Source: Combretum micranthum (lineage: Eukaryota > Streptophyta > Magnoliopsida > Myrtales > Combretaceae). From it: DNA of 64,000 bases. The translations under genes were made by a program, and so were the position numbers. The DNA lies in assembly GCA_024138025.1 (NCBI GenBank), contig JAMXBD010001033.1, positions 248,001-312,000 of the forward strand, written 5' to 3'. Shown one piece after another: positions 57,839-64,000 of the stretch (positions are counted from its first letter, which is position 1; each line of letters opens with the position of its first letter). The notes beneath the pieces were generated by a model. It was not told where the DNA came from. It made no database searches and was given only the letters and a program-made list of their open reading frames with translations.

Positions 57839-60800
57839 ATGGCAAACGGGATATTGGAGAACGGGGTTTGTTCGGCTGAGTTTGAAAATGGAGGCACCGA
57901 TCTCTGGAGTTGTCGTAAAGATTCCGATTCTGTTTCCGCCGATCATCTCGTCATCATGGTCCATGGAATTCTTGGCAGGTCGTCCCCCACTCCCCCCCCC
58001 TTTTTCATTTTATGTTATTCTGCTGTTTCATTTTTTTCCCCTAAAGTTTGAATGTTTTATATGATTATGATGATTTCACGTAAATTTAATTTCTTGAATT
58101 GGGGACAGAAAAAACAATTCTTTATTTTTTTTTTGTTTTCCTCAAAGAAATTGGAGTTTTGATCGTTGGATTAATTCTTTTTGTCGACTTTACTTGGTAT
58201 GGGGTGCGCCTTTGAATATGAATTGCTTTTGCTTACATACATATTGGGATTAGAATTTTACTTGAAGCATATTGGGATCGGAGGAAATTTAATCGGTTAG
58301 ATTAGACAAGCTGATTGGTTTCTATTACATATATCATATGAGTAACAGCCGCAACTTAATTACTTTATAGATCAATCTGTGTTAGAGGAAGTTTCTGAAA
58401 TTGAGATCAATTTCTATAATTTCTGTTCCATGTGATGTTATCCCGCCGATCATATGTAGGTAGTGATTGCTTCGACTTACTTAATTAGAAAAATAATCAC
58501 GAAAGGCAGTGAGTAGGGTATCTCGAATGGGGTAGTTTTGTTCTGCATATTTCAAACTGTTGGAATTCTGTTTCCTCCTTGTGCAGCGGGGCAGATTGGA
58601 AGTTTGCAGCTGAGCAGTTCGTGAGAATGCTTCCAGATAAAGTCTTTGTTCACTGTAAGATCTATTACCAATTCTATTTAATTTGCAGAATTTATTGGTT
58701 TTCTTATCATGTCTTATTATTCCTTTGGCTTTCATGATTGTGTATTTGCTTGCCATTAGAATCTTTCTAAAATGGGCAACCTGGAGTGGGTGCTCGTCAC
58801 CAACTAGCCAGCTTTTATTTCTCTCTCTCTGAATTTCGTTCATCTTTGCTCAAAGTGGGAGTACGTTGGTTTTGTCTTCACATTTTTTATGAGATAAATT
58901 GCCTTCTACCAGTAATCATTTTGAATTCAATCTGTTCCCTTAAAGACATGTCCATCTCTAGGTTGACTCGGTGAAATCTTCGGTTTGGTTTGTAAGTTTG
59001 CTTAACATTCAGAACATTTTCTTTTGTTTTGATTCCTGACTGTTGCCATTACCAGCATAATATTCTTTCTTTACAAAGGTTTTTTTTGCAACTTGACTGC
59101 ATATTTTTGACTGATATGTTTGAGAATTAGATCATAGTTGGCAAAAAAATAAAGCATCACAAATTTTCTCGTTCTTTCCAACGCATGCTCTCCTTTTATC
59201 TATTTGACATCCTCAAAATAGTGTTAATGCTGCTGTTTTGGTAATTGATGTGATTCAGGCAGTGAATGCAATGCAGCATCACTAACGTTGGATGGTGTAG
59301 ATGTTATGGGTGAGCGGCTAGCTGAGGAGGTTAGTTTCTCACATATTTTCATTGTTACCACATTTGCTTTCCATTTGACAATGGTTCTTTTCTCCAAAGA
59401 ATATGCACTTATTAGATAAATTATTTGACCTTCAGGTCCTTGGAGTAATCCAAAGGAAGCCAAATGTACGCAAAATTTCTTTTGTTGCACATTCAGTTGG
59501 AGGATTGGTTGCACGGTATGCCATTGGGAGACTGTACAGGCCACCTAAGATGGAAAATGAAACGGATCCTTCAGAGAAAGTAGACCAGGATGCAAACGGT
59601 TTGATAGCTGGCCTTGAGGCTGTGAACTTCATCACTGTTGCAACACCTCATCTTGGTTCTCGGGGTAACAAACAGGTTCAGAAAATGTTGAAATTCTACA
59701 TCGTTCAAACCCCCCAAAAAAAAAAAAAGAAGAAGAAGATTATAAGATATGTTGGCTGTAATTTTAGAATATCTTCTACACAATGTCCTTTAGCAATAAT
59801 TAGGTGTAAAAGTGTCCTACGTCAATTAGTAAAAGCATCTGCCACCAATTTCATGCTGTCCACATGAGTTATGAAGAGAGTAATCACCTGTGGAAGAAAT
59901 TCATTTCTTGGCTACTTATGTTTTGCTAGAATATATTTCTATTATGAATTGTATGAATGTAGATAAAGGATGGTTCGGATTAGTCAAAGCCAAAAATGAT
60001 TTCGTCCTTCTATTCCCTGTAGCTTCTAGGTGTGGTTTTCTGCCCGAACAGCTTTGTAGGATACACTGATTTAAAGGATGTCTTCTGAATTATAATTTGG
60101 GAGGATAGCACAAAATACACATATTCTTTGCATCTAGTGGTTGCTTGTGACATAATTTATTATAGAGGGGGAAGCAATTGGAGGAAATTACCCCAGGAGG
60201 GATGACCTAACTTCTAATATTTTTGCATAAGTGTTTTTGTCTCTGCAGATTTGTATTACTTATTATTTTTAAAATTTTACATTTTGGATTTGATCGCTGC
60301 TCTCTTTGCATATTTTCAAATCTTTTTTACTGTTTAACTCTATTTTCTGGTAATTTTGACAATCTTCTTTGCAAGTGGAGGCTAACTTGGTCTGTGTTCT
60401 TCTGGATGATGATCTGTTTACTGCAGGTACCATTTCTTTTTGGTGTGTCTGCCTTTGAGAAAGTGGCCAGTCTAGTTATTCATTTGATATTCAAAAGAAC
60501 AGGTCGGCATCTTTTTTTGAATGACGCCGAGGATGGAAGGCCTCCATTGCTCCGACAGATGATAGAAGATAATGATGACTGCCGTTTTATGTATTTTGGA
60601 AGATCCCTCTTTCTCATGTCCAATTTATTCATTTATTTTTTGCTCAGAAGCTCGCTGTGTATTTTAAGTTGAGATTAGCTGAATCATTTGCTAAAATTTC
60701 ATTCCAGGTCAGCATTGCGTGAATTTAAGCGCCGAGTGCTATATTCAAATTCATGTTATGATCGTATCCTACTTATACTGTAGACTGCCCATTCTTTTAC

Positions 60801-62486
60801 ACTTCATTTTCTTCTGTCGCTTAAGTTAGTTATAGCACAGGAAGTGCGTTTTTGTTAATTAAATACTTTCTAGATATTGTTGGCTGGAGAACATCATCTA
60901 TCCGGCGTAATAGTGATCTACCAAAGGTACTAAAATCAGTTCATCCTTCCTCCTCCTTTTTTTCACTTTTCTGATGTTATGTTCAGTTGTCAACTTGCTG
61001 GATGAATTTACAACTGCTAGCCTTTTTATCTGCTTTTAGTGGCAAGACCCATTGGATGAAAAATATCCACACATTGTTTATGAAGAGCATTGTAAGGCCT
61101 GTGATTATGAGCAGTCTGAACCAGTGGCGGGAGAAACTGATGCTTTTGAAAAGCTAGAAGGTTAGTATTTGATTCAAGCCACTAGTATATTTTTCCAATA
61201 TGTACTTTTATTGCTTCATATCCTGTTGTTGCTGTTATTTATTTCTGTGGAAAATTTCTGGAATTTGTTGGTTAGAGTATCTCTTTGTGTTATTAATTGA
61301 ATTTTAGTAAATAATCTCATAAGTAACATATTCTCCTTGGAATGATTCCTTCCTTCACCACCCCACCACCCCCGCCCCCACCCCCCCCCCCCCCCCCCAA
61401 GTTTACTTGGAAAATTCTAATATTTTATGTTGTTGATTTTTGAAGTACTTTGTCCTCAAACTAAGAGTAAATCTTGTTTTGTAAATTATACTGCAAAAGA
61501 AAATCTGGCTCCTTTTGTTCTCGTAAGGTTCTAATGACAGTGAAAGCGGTAAAGGTGTTAACAATAACACAAATTAAAACGGAACAAGAATTTATGATGG
61601 GAACTATCCCATCACAGAGAAACCATATATTAAGTGTTGTTTTCAAGGGATGATAAAGCGGATCAACTTTCTTCATTCCCTCTGGGCTTTGAAATTGCTG
61701 CCAATGGCCTTTTGTGTAATCTCCTATGAAATTTTGGTCTGGGAATTGGGTTGGGGGAAAGCCAAAACATCTTGTGTGTGGATGGATTTTTGGTGTAAAT
61801 TTTGAGATGCATATGAAAGAAGCTCCATGGATTTATGCTTTAGGATACTCTGTTGTGGAAACGTGAAAGAAACATCTCAGACATGCAGCATTGTGATCAG
61901 CCAGGCCATCTGGAATGATCAATTAAGATATATCATAATTTTAAGTCCAGAAGCTATTCTTGTTTGTATATGAACTATTATTTAGATTGGACCTTGTATG
62001 CAATTTAACCTGAGAAGCATCCCCAATAACGTTATCACTGCAATAATTGGGAAATATATGTCCAGCTGAATAATGCTGCTTTTAGTTGTTTCTTACATGT
62101 GGATTCTTGTCTGCAGATGAACTTGTGATTGGTTTATCTCGAGTTTCATGGGAAAAAGTTGATGTTAGCTTTCACCAGAGCAGACAGAGATTTGCAGCTC
62201 ATAGTGTTATACAGGTAATGGGCCACAACCTCAAACATCCCACCCCCAGAACAAAGGGGGAAAAAGAAAAGGATTAAAAGAGGACACAGTGCATGCACAG
62301 GATGTTTATCATGTGCAATGTCTATGCATTATCTAATAGGCAGAGGATGCATATAATGGTTTGTTAGTGGTTTGCACTTTGCTGATGAACCTGAATGAAT
62401 TTTGATTTTAACAGGTCAAGGATCATGTTTCACATATGGAAGGAGCAGATGTCATACAACACATGATTGATCATTTTCTTACGTAG
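57839..62486 (+). CDS. alpha/beta-hydrolase, DUF676-type putative serine esterase (complete, 10 exons)
   Basis: Predicted lipase/serine esterase of the alpha/beta-hydrolase fold; substrate unknown. Exons: 57839-57978, 58587-58654, 59259-59329, 59436-59675, 60427-60590, 60708-60763, 60874-60926, 61040-61160, 62117-62214 and 62415-62486. All introns are GT-AG and the phases fit, giving 1083 nt and 360 aa, about normal for the plant family (At5g51180 type). Start chosen at MANGILENGVCSAEFENGGT. VIMVHGIL forms the oxyanion-side strand. GADWKFAAEQFVRMLPDKVF precedes the nucleophile motif ISFVAHSVGGLVARYAIGRL (Ser in HSVGG, where the classic form is GxSxG). Then come AVNFITVATPHLGSRGNKQV, FKRTGRHLFLNDAEDGRPPL and YDHIVGWRTSSIRRNSDLPK (a His candidate), then VSWEKVDVSFHQSRQRFAAH and MEGADVIQHMIDHFL at the C-terminus. 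No signal peptide or membrane helix is obvious. No frame breaks: this is the healthiest gene in the window. Confidence 0.93.
61371..61399. repeat. poly-C run in intron 8 of the hydrolase gene
   Basis: A C-rich tract ending in an uninterrupted run of about 18 C. The length is likely variable and may be misassembled. Confidence 0.85.
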
Positions 62487-64000
62487 AATTGGGTGGCTTT
62501 TTTTTTTTTTTGGTTAGCTCCCAGCCAGAGATTCCACATCTTATTGGGTAAGTACAGTGTAATGCTGTGTAGGATTAGGAGTTACGGTCTGCTTTCAAGA
62601 TTTAGTTAGTTGCATATGACATTACGCTCTTCTCTGTTTCTTTTTATGTTGCAGGCCGATTGCAAGAAGCTGAAATTCAACATCTGTGACTGATTATGGA
62701 AAATTTCTAAATTCATTCTTCTTTAATTGTACGTAGAGAGGTAGTGAAAAACAAATAATGCAAGTTGCTAACAGGGTTCTCATAAGTGAATTGATGAAAA
62801 GGGCAGCTGATTATTACAGAGCAACTATGTCCAGGAATCTGCATAGCTAAAGAGGTATAAGCTATGCAGTGTAAGAATTAAGAATCTGGATGAATGTGTT
62901 AAAACGTTTAATGTTGCATGGTGCATTCAGCTTAAGACAGTCAGCTCCTTTTATGCATTATCCTCATGTTTTTGGCCCATGTGGTATAATCATGCTGTTC
63001 TCCTACAAGTTGCTAAAAGGTTTCTGCGTTTGGGCGTGTTTTGGAGTTTCTAATATATTACTTGGCTGACATATGTTATAATTTATTATCATGTATTATT
63101 AACACTTATAAAATAGTATTATTTAATTGTACATGAAGTAATAAAGAATTTAATAAATATAATAAGTCTGTATGATTACACATGTTGAAACTCAAGTTAA
63201 AGTTCAAACTCAAGTTCAAAGTTCGGTAATCTAAAAAGAGCTTATGAGTTGAGCTCAAAGCTTGATAATTCTTTACAAGTTTAATGAATTTAAGCTAATT
63301 TGGTAAAATTTCAGTTCGGTTTGCATTAGTCTTAATTTTTCTACCATATGACACTTCACTTTGTTTCGGAAGGTTGTGTATTTATTTCATTATTTTGATT
63401 TAGAAAGGTGGAACCTCAAAAAAGGGGAAAAAAGAAAAAAGAAAAGAAAACAGATGGTTTTAGGAAAAGGGTTCCTAGCTGCATAAAAAGCACTCTTCCT
63501 ATCTAGGAAGTTGGGAAAAATTGATACGAAAATACTATTTTCAACCTTCTAATAATATGTGTATTTTAAAGTAAATTTTGTGGTATTGTGGTAGAAGATA
63601 AAACTATATTTACTAATATTTTCTTCAAATTGAGAAACTTGTAATTTTTTTATCATCACCTTTTTCCCTCTCTAATTCTTTTCCTTTATCTTTTATTGTT
63701 TCTCTTTTTCCTAACACAGAACACAAATTTTGGGAGGGAACGAATTAATAATATGAATCATATGAAATATGGTGCCAACAATACAAGTTCATAACGATCA
63801 CTTGTGCAAAAGGGGAAACTGGTTAATTCCTTTTTTCATGTTTTGAAATATCTATGTGTAATAAAACTATATATATGTATACTATTCTTACAAAAGTAAA
63901 TGACTAATATAAACTTACAAAGTTGAGTTCATTTACCCTTTTTTTCTTTTCTTTTCCCCTTTACTCTTTATTCATTAATTACTACTTTCGCCGCAATTAT
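62487..64000. other. 3' flank of the hydrolase gene and AT-rich intergenic DNA
   Basis: 62487-63050 probably holds the 3' untranslated region; TTGCAGGCCGATTGC near 62655 could be a 3'-UTR splice acceptor. At 63185-63320 lies a piece with AAACTCAAGTTCAAA and GAGTTGAGCTCAAAGCTTGA motifs, like the interior of the hAT-like elements at 10.9-12.1 kb. Nothing else is recognised. Confidence 0.4.

Noticed and set aside
59403..59867. Open frame continuing past 59675 in the hydrolase gene
   Set aside because: The part after 59675 runs into intron 4; the splice to 60427 restores the conserved NKQ-VPFLFG order.

Overview
This window looks like nuclear DNA of a dicot plant. It is very AT-rich, its genes have GT-AG introns, and CT/GA microsatellites sit next to gene starts. 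It is dense with plant transposable elements: Ty3/gypsy, PIF/Harbinger, hAT, Tourist-like MITEs and solo LTRs. I could not name the species. All calls come from reading the sequence; no database search was run.

Only two host genes can be modelled with confidence. (1) 6721-9569, minus: a mitochondrial ubiquinol-cytochrome c chaperone (CBP3/UQCC1 family), with three clean exons plus a first exon whose frame does not join cleanly. (2) 57839-62486, plus: a complete 10-exon alpha/beta-hydrolase (DUF676-type putative serine esterase, 360 aa). From memory, the Arabidopsis homologues (At5g51220 and At5g51180) are close neighbours, so the roughly 48 kb between the two genes here may be a syntenic interval filled by transposons. 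An F-box gene at 2365-3507 (minus) is broken by frameshifts.

Layout. 1-2.2 kb: unassigned, with coding-like fragments on the minus strand. 2.4-3.5 kb: F-box pseudogene. 4.5-6.3 kb: decayed unidentified coding remnants. 6.7-9.6 kb: CBP3-like gene. 10.9-12.1 kb: nested hAT-like and MITE-like inverted-repeat elements. 13-20 kb: repeat-rich DNA with MITEs, old LTR-like repeats and a distant inverted repeat. 21-24.7 kb: CT microsatellite and possible exons of an unidentified small gene. 24.8-27.8 kb: PIF/Harbinger element with a Myb/SANT ORF and a DDE transposase, both frameshifted. 30.2-31.3 kb: relic of a second, different PIF-type transposase on the minus strand. 38.4-43.8 kb: decayed Ty3/gypsy element whose gag is split by a 1598-bp solo LTR with an exact 5-bp target duplication. 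43.8-52.3 kb: Tat/Grande-like gypsy relic with integrase on the minus strand and a long extra ORF on the opposite strand, plus a nested hAT element. 52.35-53.16 kb: hAT-like element with a perfect 8-bp target duplication. 54.5-56.74 kb: a young non-autonomous LTR element. 57.4-62.5 kb: the hydrolase gene.

The most striking object is the LTR element at 54496-56738. Its two 653-bp LTRs differ at only 8 positions, and its target duplication (ATCTT) is intact. It is on the minus strand (PBS-like motif, gag start, PPT). Inside it, a 292-bp fragment that resembles a host BEACH-domain (SPIRRIG-like) coding sequence sits as the loop between two 278-bp inverted arms, and the arms consist of LTR end plus PPT region. 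This looks like gene capture by template switching. A transcript of the element would be antisense to the captured gene and able to fold into a hairpin.
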